Assembly: GCA_001542995.1 (NCBI GenBank)
Contig: LFLA01000016.1
Coordinates: 1-64,000, forward strand
From: Nitrospina sp. LS_NOB
Lineage (GTDB): Bacteria; Nitrospinota; Nitrospinia; Nitrospinales; VA-1
Reading direction: 5' to 3'
DNA length: 64,000 nt
This document shows positions 29,239 to 36,507 of this stretch, piece after piece. The first letter of the stretch is position 1. Every line of letters begins with the position of its first letter. The translations under genes were made by a program, and so were the position numbers. The notes under the pieces were generated by a model that had not been told where the DNA came from, ran no database searches, and saw nothing but the letters and a program-made list of their open reading frames with translations.

Positions 29239-30144
29239 GTGGCTCCTACCCATTACTTTCGTGGCATTTTGTTATCCCTTGCCACCGCTCTGCTTTGGGG
29301 CGTATTACCAATTTTTTTGAAGATTGCCCTGCAGGGTTTTCATGCCGGAACGATTTCATGGTTCCGTTTCCTGTTTGCATTTTTGATCCTGATCGTCATC
29401 CTGCAATTGAAAGCGCATCAACCTCTGAATATTCTTCGCAAACCCCCGTGGATGGGAATTCTGGGAGGGGCCTGTCTTTCAGCAAATTATTATTGGGTGA
29501 CGGTGGGGGTGGATTTGAGCGGACCCTCCAATATGGCGGTTCTGATACAGACCGCTTCGGTGTTTCTGGTGCTGGCTGGAGTTTTTGTTTTTCATGAGCG
29601 CCTGGCTCTCAGGCAGGTTCTGGGAATGGTCATTGCGGGAAGTGGCTTGTTTCTGTTTTTTCATGACCAGCAAAGCCGCATTCAGGAACCGGGAGACTAT
29701 TACTACGCAGACTTTTTAATTGTTCTTGCCGGTCTGGTGTGGGTGGGATATATGGTCTCACAAAAATTTCTCAGTCGGCAATATGGGGCTCAGTCTTTAA
29801 ACCTGCTGGTCTACGCAGTTGCCACATTTACGTTGATAGGTGGAGTGGAGTGGGCCGACTTTGCTCGGGCAGGACTCACGGCCTGGTTGTCGCTGATCTT
29901 TTGCGGGTTCAACACGCTACTCGCTTATGGCACTCTTGCCGAAGCTGTGAAATATATTCCCCTGGCCCTAATCAGCGTCATCATTTCCTTGAATCCACTG
30001 ATAACCCTTTGGGGCATGAAGATTCTTCCTGAAATCGGTTTTGCCGGACTGCAAGCCGACCCGGTCGGGTCACTGGGATATTTTGGCGGTGTGGTCGCCG
30101 TCAGTGGAGTGATCCTGGTAGTCTATTGCCCCATTAGGCGCTAG
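29239..30144 (+). CDS. EamA/DMT-family membrane transporter
   Basis: The 301-residue protein has ten hydrophobic segments in two homologous halves, as in the drug/metabolite transporter superfamily: LSLATALLWGVLPIFLKIAL near the start and LIVLAGLVWVGYMVSQKFL in the middle. The substrate is unknown. The GTG start at 29239 lies in GGCTAGTGGC just after a repeat region, with no clear ribosome binding site. The last residues (CPIRR) and the TAG lie in a repeat copy that contains the palindrome AGCGTGACGCT. Confidence 0.8.
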   Translation: MAPTHYFRGILLSLATALLWGVLPIFLKIALQGFHAGTISWFRFLFAFLILIVILQLKAHQPLNILRKPPWMGILGGACLSANYYWVTVGVDLSGPSNMAVLIQTASVFLVLAGVFVFHERLALRQVLGMVIAGSGLFLFFHDQQSRIQEPGDYYYADFLIVLAGLVWVGYMVSQKFLSRQYGAQSLNLLVYAVATFTLIGGVEWADFARAGLTAWLSLIFCGFNTLLAYGTLAEAVKYIPLALISVIISLNPLITLWGMKILPEIGFAGLQADPVGSLGYFGGVVAVSGVILVVYCPIRR

Positions 30145-30310
30145 CGTGACGCTGGACCCAAAGTGTAATAATGTTATCTGGTGGATAAAGGCTTGTCTCG
30201 GTCTGAGAAAAAGTCTGCTTCTCCCATGCATATAGCAAGAGCTTATTAAGCCGCCAACACGGTTTGATTGCAGTAAATGTTATTGCTAGTTGGCTCCACG
30301 CCTAGTGGCG
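30131..30310. repeat. Dispersed repeat pair between convergent genes
   Basis: The left end reads CATTAGGCGCTAGCGTGACGCTGG, shared in part with 62877-62892 (CTAGCCAGCGTGACGCTGG). The right end, GTTGGCTCCACGCCTAGTGGC, is an inverted CACTAGGCGTGG. Between them are GCTTGTCTCGGTCTGAG and TTATTGCTAG modules. It supplies the stop of the EamA gene (TAG 30142-30144) and, on the other strand, the last seven codons and stop of the O-methyltransferase. Confidence 0.75.
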
Positions 30311-31284
30311 GTTACGACTCCGGTGGGGATGGCATCTATACGGAAATGGCGAATATCGGAAACTCCAGTTCCTTTAAGCCAGTCGATTTTTTCCTGAACA
30401 GGATGTGCTCGTCCGCCTTCGGTCAGCATGCCAATATTGAGGCTGAACAGTGTGTCACCCAGAGGGCCGGTCTGGTTTTCATTGGTGCAGAAACCGTGGA
30501 TGATGATGCGGCCACCCGGTTTCACGGCTTTCACAGCTTTGGTGACCAGGGCTCGACTCATATCCGCGTCGTACATATGCAGGATATTGGCCATGAGTAC
30601 CAGATCGTATTGGCTGTCTCCTAAATCATCTTTATGGAAATCACCCGGTTTGGTATCAACCTGATCCTGCAACCCATAGGATTCGATATAATTTTTTGCA
30701 ACTTCCAGAACCGGTGCAATATCGAAAACCGTGGCTTTAAGATGGTTGTGCAGTTTGCACCATTCCAGCGAATAGGTTCCTGGTCCGCCTCCGACATCCA
30801 GCATGGTTTTTGCGTCCCCAACAGGAATTTCGCGGGCGATCAGCCAGGTGGCTTTGAGAGCCTTGTCGTGCATGGCATCGGTAAACGCCCTCATTTTATG
30901 CGGATCACCGCCTAGCATCTCCATGATACTTTTAATAAGAATACCGGATTTTATAAAAGAGGAGAGCTGGCCCCAAACCGGATAAAGGTCGGCCGAGAGC
31001 TGAATCCATTGCTGAAGAGAATGGCTCCCGCCTGTTATGAGATATTCGTGAGCGGCTTCTGGCAGGTGGTAGGTCTGGTTTTCCTTGGTAACAATTTCCA
31101 GTGAAGTGAGGGCGTTGAGCAGGCGTTCGGTGGCTTCTGGGTCCAGGTTCAAGGTCTTTGCGACTTGTGCTGCTGTTGTCGGTTGTTTGAGCTGGTCGAA
31201 CAGTTTTAACTCATTCGCCGTCATGATAACGCATGCCGGTTGATAACCCTCCAGTATTTTACCGATCACCTTGTCCAGTTCCAT
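30286..31284 (-). CDS. O-methyltransferase-like SAM-dependent methyltransferase
   Basis: The 332-residue protein has an N-terminal winged-helix dimerisation domain (about 1-95: VAKTLNLDPEATERLLNAL) and a C-terminal methyltransferase domain with motif I TMLDVGGGPGTYSLEW (about 160-175) and the post-motif KPGGRIIIHGF. This is the architecture of the acetylserotonin/plant O-methyltransferase family. The substrate is unknown. ATG at 31284 is preferred to GTG at 31293 because AAAAGG lies eight bases before it. Its last seven residues, ATRRGAN, are encoded by a dispersed repeat and match the ComF tail. Confidence 0.78.
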   Translation of the reverse strand: MELDKVIGKILEGYQPACVIMTANELKLFDQLKQPTTAAQVAKTLNLDPEATERLLNALTSLEIVTKENQTYHLPEAAHEYLITGGSHSLQQWIQLSADLYPVWGQLSSFIKSGILIKSIMEMLGGDPHKMRAFTDAMHDKALKATWLIAREIPVGDAKTMLDVGGGPGTYSLEWCKLHNHLKATVFDIAPVLEVAKNYIESYGLQDQVDTKPGDFHKDDLGDSQYDLVLMANILHMYDADMSRALVTKAVKAVKPGGRIIIHGFCTNENQTGPLGDTLFSLNIGMLTEGGRAHPVQEKIDWLKGTGVSDIRHFRIDAIPTGVVTATRRGAN

Positions 31285-31359
31285 TCCGTACACCTTTTTA
31301 TTTAATAGGACAAGCAGGATAAAACAAATAAGCGCTGTTATTCAATTTCTTTTATTGGG

Positions 31360-31818
31360 TCAGCGGTTTCTGGATTTCATAGCTCGGTCGATTTCGCGCT
31401 CAGACTCGCGTTTCTTAAGTGCAGCGCGTTTGTCGTAGAGTTTTTTCGCTTTGGCAATGCCGAGATCGACTTTTGCCACCCCGTTCTTGAAATAAACTTT
31501 TAAGGGAATCAGAGTGCAGCCTTTTTCCTGCGTTTTCCCGATGAGTTTACTGATTTCTTTTTTATGTAAAAGCAGTTTGCGCTTTCGCATGGGGTGATGG
31601 TTGAACTGTGTGGCCGGGGTGTAGGCATCAATATGGAAATGGTTGAGCCATGCTTCCTCGCCGTCGATAGTGGCGTAGCTGTCGACCAGGTTGGCTTTTC
31701 CATTTCTCAAGGATTTGACTTCTGTGCCTTTCAGCACCAGTCCGGCCTCGATAGTGTCTTCGATGGAATATTCGTGCCGCGCCTTTTTATTCTGGCAGAC
31801 AATTTTGATGTCGCTCAC
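31360..31818 (-). CDS. smpB: SsrA-binding protein SmpB
   Basis: Binds tmRNA and delivers it to stalled ribosomes for trans-translation. The 152 residues match throughout: NKKARHEYSIEDTIEAGLVLKGTEVKSLR, AWLNHFHIDAYTPA and the basic C-terminal tail KKLYDKRAALKKRESEREIDRAMK, which enters the decoding channel. The start is GTG at 31818 (MSDIKIV). I looked for an adjacent tmRNA gene and saw none. It lies downstream of the SAM hydrolase gene on the same strand. Confidence 0.95.
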   Translation of the reverse strand: MSDIKIVCQNKKARHEYSIEDTIEAGLVLKGTEVKSLRNGKANLVDSYATIDGEEAWLNHFHIDAYTPATQFNHHPMRKRKLLLHKKEISKLIGKTQEKGCTLIPLKVYFKNGVAKVDLGIAKAKKLYDKRAALKKRESEREIDRAMKSRNR

Positions 31819-31880
31819 GATTAATAACCGGATACAGGGGGGCAGACGGGCTCTTTTTTAATAGCCCATCCATAGATAGT

Positions 31881-32723
31881 CTAGTTGGCTTTCAGGGTCA
31901 CGGATTGTCCGATTCTGGCTTTCAGTTTTTTTTTGGCGCTATCTTCACGGTAGAAAATTTCCAGATAGTTCCAGCTATTGATGACGGCTCCGGGCTGACC
32001 GGATTTCATCTGGTAATAACCGCTTACCAGTCCATTGATTCGATGCCTTCCAATCTGCACCTTTATTGTATCTGAAGAAATAAAGGTTTCGTGGATTAAT
32101 TCTGCAGAAATATTAGTGGTGAGGTTGCCGAAGTGGTCGATATGAATGATTTCCCCGTGCAAGGTTGCTCCTTTCAACTGGGGCTGGGAAAAGTCCTGGC
32201 GGACAGGTTTCAACACCCTCGGCCCCATTTTGGAATGTTGAACGCCGCTGGCAATCCACCCTGCGCAGGGAGCGAATACATCGCGCCCGTGAAAGGTGTT
32301 GGAGACGTTTTTAAGAAAATATTTTTTATTGGTGATCTCGTAAACCCGGCTATCGCTGTGGAGGGCAGGGGCAAGCACCCCGTTGTCGGGTCCGACAAAG
32401 GTCTGGAATTTGGACTGCACTACCATGGCCCTTCGGATTACCGGGCCAGGGCCTCCTGCATTTTTTGAGGGAGCTTTGCCGGTGCTTTTTTCTCCACCCC
32501 CGACACCGGGATCAACCACCACCACATGAATAGTTTTTCTGGGAAACCAGGGATAGGTAGCGTTGAGGATCAATGCGGCCTGGGTGATATTTTGTGGTTC
32601 GATATTGTGGGTGATGTCAACGATCTGGGCATCTGGCACAATATTAAGAATGACTCCTTTCATGATGCCGACAAAAGGATCATCAAGGCCGAAGTCTGTA
32701 GTGAGGGTGATTACTGGACGCAT
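31881..32723 (-). CDS. SAM hydroxide adenosyltransferase (DUF62 family)
   Basis: The family hydrolyses S-adenosylmethionine to adenosine and methionine, and is related to fluorinase and chlorinase. The 280 residues show ITLTTDFGLDDPFVGIMKGV (N-terminus), VVVDPGVGG (about 70-78), FVGPDNGVL, TFHGRDVFAPCAGW and the C-terminal domain HIDHFGNLTTNIS. After VDPGVGG there is an unusual Gly/Pro/Lys-rich insertion of about 16 residues (EKSTGKAPSKNAGGPGP). The start overlaps the mtaB end by 13 bases. Confidence 0.88.
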   Translation of the reverse strand: MRPVITLTTDFGLDDPFVGIMKGVILNIVPDAQIVDITHNIEPQNITQAALILNATYPWFPRKTIHVVVVDPGVGGGEKSTGKAPSKNAGGPGPVIRRAMVVQSKFQTFVGPDNGVLAPALHSDSRVYEITNKKYFLKNVSNTFHGRDVFAPCAGWIASGVQHSKMGPRVLKPVRQDFSQPQLKGATLHGEIIHIDHFGNLTTNISAELIHETFISSDTIKVQIGRHRINGLVSGYYQMKSGQPGAVINSWNYLEIFYREDSAKKKLKARIGQSVTLKAN

Positions 32724-34030
32724 CCTGTGACCTGATGTTCGGAAACCTTCTGCAAGGTGACGGGAACCAGGCTGTTTTTCAATGCGTCAGCGCCTTCCAG
32801 AATAACTGGAATATAGTTGCCGGTATGGCCTTTGAGCCATCCTGATTTTGTGTCCCGTTGGTTTTCAAGCAGAACAGTTTCCTGTTGCCCTAAAAATTTC
32901 TCGCGATATTTCAAGGCCTTTTGACTGGCCAATTGGGTCAGGTTCTTATTTCTTTGTTTCTTTATATTTCCGGGAACATCGTCTTTGAACTGGTGGGCCT
33001 CGGTGCCTCGGCGCGGTGAGTAGGAAAACACATGCAGATAGGAGAAAGGCAATTGTTCTATCAGTTTGCGGGTGTTTTCAAACTCTTCTTCAGTTTCTCC
33101 CGGAAAGCCGACGATAACATCCGCCCCCAGTCCCAGTCCGGGAATAGCGGTGACTGCGCGTTGAACGACTTCGAGATATTGATGACGGGTATAATTTCTA
33201 CGCATGGATTTCAAGATTATCTCATCACCACTTTGTAAAGGAATATGCAGGTGCGAACAGAGCTTTTCGGTTTCTGCAATGAGTCGTATGAGGTCGTTGT
33301 CGATTTCCATGGGATTGATCGAACTCAACCGAACTCGAAAATCTCCCGAAAGCTTAATGATATCGCGAACCAGGGAAGAAAAGGTTTCGTTTCGATCCAT
33401 GCCCCAAGTGCCAAGGTTAATGCCGGTGAGAGTGATTTCCTTAAACCCGGATGCGACGGCCTGTTGCACATTATAGATAATATTTTCCCGCGCATCGCTG
33501 ACTGACTTGCCTCGTGCTTTAACAACGGTGCAGAATGAGCACCTCTCATCACAGCCGGTTTGGACTTTGATGAAGGCTTTGGTCATGCCCTGAAAATTTC
33601 GCACCGGGATGGTTCTGAATATCCGTTTTTTATGGATGTCGGACATGATGATCTCGGAGTCAGAGCTTTTTTTCCATGACAGGCCGGGATTTAAAAGTTT
33701 CTTTTTTAAAATGTTAGCGATTTCCAGCTTGTCGGCATTGCCCAGAACGATGTCGAGGCCGTGTATTTTGGAAGCTTCTTCCGAATTCAACTGTGCGTAG
33801 CATCCGGTGAACACGACCAGAGCTTCAGGGTTGATCGCCAGAGATTTTTTAACCGCAAGACGGGAACTGTAATCGCTCCGTTGCGTCACTGTACAAGTAT
33901 TGATGACATAGGCATCGGCCTTTTCTTTACCATTGACGATAGAGAAACCTTCCTGCTCAAGCAGGGTCTGCATTTCTGCAGTGTCGTGCTGGTTGGTTCT
34001 GCATCCCAATGTAACGCAGGCGATTTTCAT
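32711..34030 (-). CDS. mtaB: tRNA t6A37 methylthiotransferase MtaB
   Basis: Radical-SAM enzyme adding a methylthio group to t6A37 of ANN-decoding tRNAs. The 439 residues show the UPF0004 domain with three cluster cysteines (TLGCRTNQ, NTCTV, TGCYAQ), the radical-SAM motif CDERCSFC (about 158-165), LHIPLQSGDEIIL and a C-terminal TRAM-like domain. The threonylcarbamoyl subtype is chosen for the TLGCRTNQ and IKVQTGCDERCSFC signature. It heads the reverse block mtaB-SAM hydrolase-smpB-methyltransferase. Confidence 0.92.
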   Translation of the reverse strand: MKIACVTLGCRTNQHDTAEMQTLLEQEGFSIVNGKEKADAYVINTCTVTQRSDYSSRLAVKKSLAINPEALVVFTGCYAQLNSEEASKIHGLDIVLGNADKLEIANILKKKLLNPGLSWKKSSDSEIIMSDIHKKRIFRTIPVRNFQGMTKAFIKVQTGCDERCSFCTVVKARGKSVSDARENIIYNVQQAVASGFKEITLTGINLGTWGMDRNETFSSLVRDIIKLSGDFRVRLSSINPMEIDNDLIRLIAETEKLCSHLHIPLQSGDEIILKSMRRNYTRHQYLEVVQRAVTAIPGLGLGADVIVGFPGETEEEFENTRKLIEQLPFSYLHVFSYSPRRGTEAHQFKDDVPGNIKKQRNKNLTQLASQKALKYREKFLGQQETVLLENQRDTKSGWLKGHTGNYIPVILEGADALKNSLVPVTLQKVSEHQVTGCVQ

Positions 34031-34073
34031 GGAGTTAAAGCGTGTTAAAAAGTTTTCAGATAATTTTCACTTC

Positions 34074-34103
34074 ATCTTAGACCATGCGTTGGAGAGGAAT
34101 CAA
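34074..34103 (-). promoter_or_regulatory. Promoter-like sequence before mtaB
   Basis: On the minus strand TTGATT (34103-34098) and TAAGAT (34079-34074) are spaced by 18 bases, about 44 bases before the mtaB ATG. It is divergent from the promoter at 34144. Confidence 0.4.
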
Positions 34104-34143
34104 CTTGTAATTGCAGGGTTTTAAAAAGTCTGCAAGTCCATGC

Positions 34144-34172
34144 TTGACCGCATGGGGTGAGTCTGCTACTAT
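34144..34172 (+). promoter_or_regulatory. Sigma70-type promoter of the fis-glm operon
   Basis: TTGACC at 34144-34149 and TACTAT at 34167-34172 with an ideal 17-bp spacer. Transcription would start near 34179, about 57 bases before the fis ATG. Confidence 0.55.
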
Positions 34173-34235
34173 CCCCGCATTCAAGCCATCTGTGACCCTG
34201 GGGAGGACGTCAATGTTTTATGATCCGGGGCTTTA

Positions 34236-34517
34236 ATGAATCCTCCTGCTATGAAAAAAACCCAAAAAGAAGTTACCACTTTTCTTGAAAAATGGCTGGA
34301 CAAATCCATCCGGAAATATGTCGGCGCGATGGATGAAAAAAACAATGGGCATCTGCATGAGTTGATCATGGGAGGCATTGAAAAACCGCTGGTTGAAATC
34401 GTTCTGAAGGAAACCAGCGGCAATCAGACTAAGGCCGCGAATATTTTGGGAATCAACCGCAACACGTTAAGAAAAAAAATCGCCGAATATAAGATTAAAT
34501 GCAGCAGCAGGACCTAG
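34236..34517 (+). CDS. fis: Fis-type DNA-binding protein
   Basis: The 93-residue product ends with a Fis-type helix-turn-helix: IEKPLVEIVLKETSGNQTKA followed by ANILGINRNTLRKKIAEYKI (about 47-86). The match to E. coli Fis covers LYELVLAEVEQPLL as well as the HTH, so this is a small Fis-like nucleoid or regulatory protein and not a fragment of an NtrC-type activator. The start may be ATG 34236 or 34251 (MKKTQKE). Its last 19 bases overlap the next gene (GlmU uridylyltransferase), implying coupling of a regulator to amino-sugar synthesis. Confidence 0.82.
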   Translation: MNPPAMKKTQKEVTTFLEKWLDKSIRKYVGAMDEKNNGHLHELIMGGIEKPLVEIVLKETSGNQTKAANILGINRNTLRKKIAEYKIKCSSRT

Positions 34518-35251
34518 CGGTCATCATTTTAGCGGCGGGTAAAGGCACCCGCATGCGATCTTCTCTTGCCAAAGTTCTTCTTCCCGTTGCTGGTCATCCT
34601 CTTCTTCACTATGTACTTGATCTTTCTTCTCGATTGAATCCCGCTCGGACAATAGTAGTGGTGGGACATCAGGCTGATCAGGTGCGAGAAGCCTTTGCTG
34701 ACCGGGAGGTTGAGTTCGTGGTCCAAGAAGAACAGTTGGGTACGGGCCATGCCGCGCAACAAGCCAAGGCGAAATTGGAGAACTTTGACGGGCTGGTTTT
34801 AGTGTTATGTGGGGACATGCCTTTGATCCGGCCTAATACCCTGTTGCAAATGGTTCAAGGGCATAAAAGGAGCGAAGCCAAGTGCACGGTGCTGATCCTT
34901 AAAAGTAGTGGGTGCCATGATTTTGGCCGGATCATTCGTGATGGAAAGGGTTCAATATTAAAGATCGTGGAGCTCAAGGACGCTTCGGAAATTGAGAAAA
35001 AAGTTGACGAATTCAATTCCGGAGTATATTGTTTTGACAATAGGTTGTTTTTCAAGGTCTTAGAGCAAGTTAGCCCCAAAAATATTCAGAAAGAATACTA
35101 TTTGACCGATACAATAGAATATCTGGTACGAAAGGGGTATCCCGTTCAGGCGATTCAGACCCAGGATGCGAACGAGGTACTGGGAATTAATTCTCCAGAT
35201 GATTTAAACCGGGCGGAACGACTGTTGGTCGATCATCGTCAGCCTTCGTAA
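34499..35251 (+). CDS. GlmU-type UTP:GlcNAc-1-P uridylyltransferase domain protein
   Basis: The 250 residues match only the N-terminal half of GlmU: LAVIILAAGKGTRMRSSLAKVLLPVAG (nucleotide loop with Arg and Lys), QLGTGHAAQQA, LCGDMPLI with the metal Asp, FNSGVYCFD, and NSPDDLNRAERLL as an abrupt end. Bacterial GlmU normally has about 450 residues with a left-handed beta-helix acetyltransferase domain, which is missing here; the stop is clean and no downstream frame continues it. The next gene encodes a second nucleotidyltransferase plus a beta-helix. The expected activity is formation of UDP-GlcNAc from GlcNAc-1-P. Confidence 0.82.
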   Translation: MQQQDLAVIILAAGKGTRMRSSLAKVLLPVAGHPLLHYVLDLSSRLNPARTIVVVGHQADQVREAFADREVEFVVQEEQLGTGHAAQQAKAKLENFDGLVLVLCGDMPLIRPNTLLQMVQGHKRSEAKCTVLILKSSGCHDFGRIIRDGKGSILKIVELKDASEIEKKVDEFNSGVYCFDNRLFFKVLEQVSPKNIQKEYYLTDTIEYLVRKGYPVQAIQTQDANEVLGINSPDDLNRAERLLVDHRQPS

Positions 35252-35285
35252 CTAACTTTATCCTTCCCAATCAGGATTTTTTCAA

Positions 35286-36491
35286 ATGAAAGCCATAATC
35301 CTAGCTGCGGGTGAAGGCACCCATCTCAGCCCATTTTCAGAAACCCGGCCCATCTCCATGATTGGAGTTGCGGGGCGCACTCTGCTGGATAATACCATCG
35401 GTTTGCTTAAAAGCGCAGGAATCAACGACATCTTTGTGGTGGCTGGACACAAGAAAGAAAAGTTAATCGAACGGATTCAGCAGCAGGACCACAATGGATT
35501 GAATCTGCATCACGTGGAGCAAAAACGCAAGCTGGGAATCGGTCATGCGGTGATGCAGGTCAAAAATAAAATTCTTCCGGGTGAATATTTCCTGCTTGCG
35601 TATGGAGATATCCTGACGGCGAATAATATCTTCAGCAAAATTCAGCAATCCTTTCATTCCTTCAAATGTCCGGTGGCCTCCATATGCCTGCCGCCTTCCA
35701 ATCAGATGTTTGGAAACGTTTTCCTGAATGCGCGTATGGAAATCACAAAAATCATCGAGAAACCCAAAGGCCACAAGCTCGGCAATTATGTCCTGGCCGG
35801 AGTGTTTATATTGCCAGCCTCTTTTTTTCAGTTGCTGGAATCTTCAGGGAATTCCATGGAGAAGGCGTTGAAGAAAGTGGTGGCCGGAGAAGGGCTACGT
35901 GCCTCCATGTGGGAAGATGAATGGCTGGATGTGGTTTATCCCTGGGAAATTCTGACGGCGAACAAGATAATCATGGATTCGTGGCAGGAGACTTCTGTCG
36001 CCAAAGACGCAACACTGGAAGCCAATGTGACCCTGCAGGGAGTCGTCCGCGTCGAGGCGGGAGCGGTCATTAAATCTGGCGCCGTACTGGAAGGGCCTTG
36101 TTGTATTGGGGAGGGAAGCTATATCGGTAATAACTCTCTTGTCAGAAGCTACACCTCTGTTGGAAAAAATTGTTCGGTAGGTAGCGGTGTGGAATTAAAA
36201 AACTGCGTGGTGATGGAAAATTCCCAGATAGGTCGGCTTTCTTTTGTCGGAGACAGTGTGCTGGGTGAAAATGTGGATATGGGGGCAGGGTGCATGACCG
36301 TGAACCGGGACATAGACTGGAAACCGATTTTTGTGAAAAACGGCAAGCGGCCTATGTCGACGGGAATGAAAAAATTGGGTGCTTTTCTCGGTGATGGAGT
36401 TGTTGTTGGGGCCGGAAACACCCTGCAACCCGGAACGATTGTTGCCCCCGGGAAAACCCTTCCCGCATGCTACTCCGTAAAACATAAATAA
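35286..36491 (+). CDS. Sugar-nucleotidyltransferase/beta-helix protein with degenerate active sites
   Basis: The 401 residues have a nucleotidyltransferase domain (1-235) followed by hexapeptide left-handed beta-helix repeats (about 240-395), the architecture of archaeal-type GlmU (ST0452-like). Key residues are changed. The loop reads LAAGEGTHLSPFSETRPISM where GTR and RPK are expected. In the beta-helix the GlmU catalytic His (GHLTYLGD in E. coli) is Arg (GRLSFVGD). The second metal Asp region WLDVVYPWEILTAN is kept. It could have altered chemistry, act as a structural partner of the preceding half-GlmU, or acetylate by another residue. Confidence 0.75.
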   Translation: MKAIILAAGEGTHLSPFSETRPISMIGVAGRTLLDNTIGLLKSAGINDIFVVAGHKKEKLIERIQQQDHNGLNLHHVEQKRKLGIGHAVMQVKNKILPGEYFLLAYGDILTANNIFSKIQQSFHSFKCPVASICLPPSNQMFGNVFLNARMEITKIIEKPKGHKLGNYVLAGVFILPASFFQLLESSGNSMEKALKKVVAGEGLRASMWEDEWLDVVYPWEILTANKIIMDSWQETSVAKDATLEANVTLQGVVRVEAGAVIKSGAVLEGPCCIGEGSYIGNNSLVRSYTSVGKNCSVGSGVELKNCVVMENSQIGRLSFVGDSVLGENVDMGAGCMTVNRDIDWKPIFVKNGKRPMSTGMKKLGAFLGDGVVVGAGNTLQPGTIVAPGKTLPACYSVKHK

Positions 36492-36507
36492 CAGGTCGAA
36501 AATAAGT

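Noticed and set aside
31284-31360. tmRNA gene next to smpB
   Set aside because: The short gaps around smpB contain no tRNA-like acceptor ends or tag-peptide frame.
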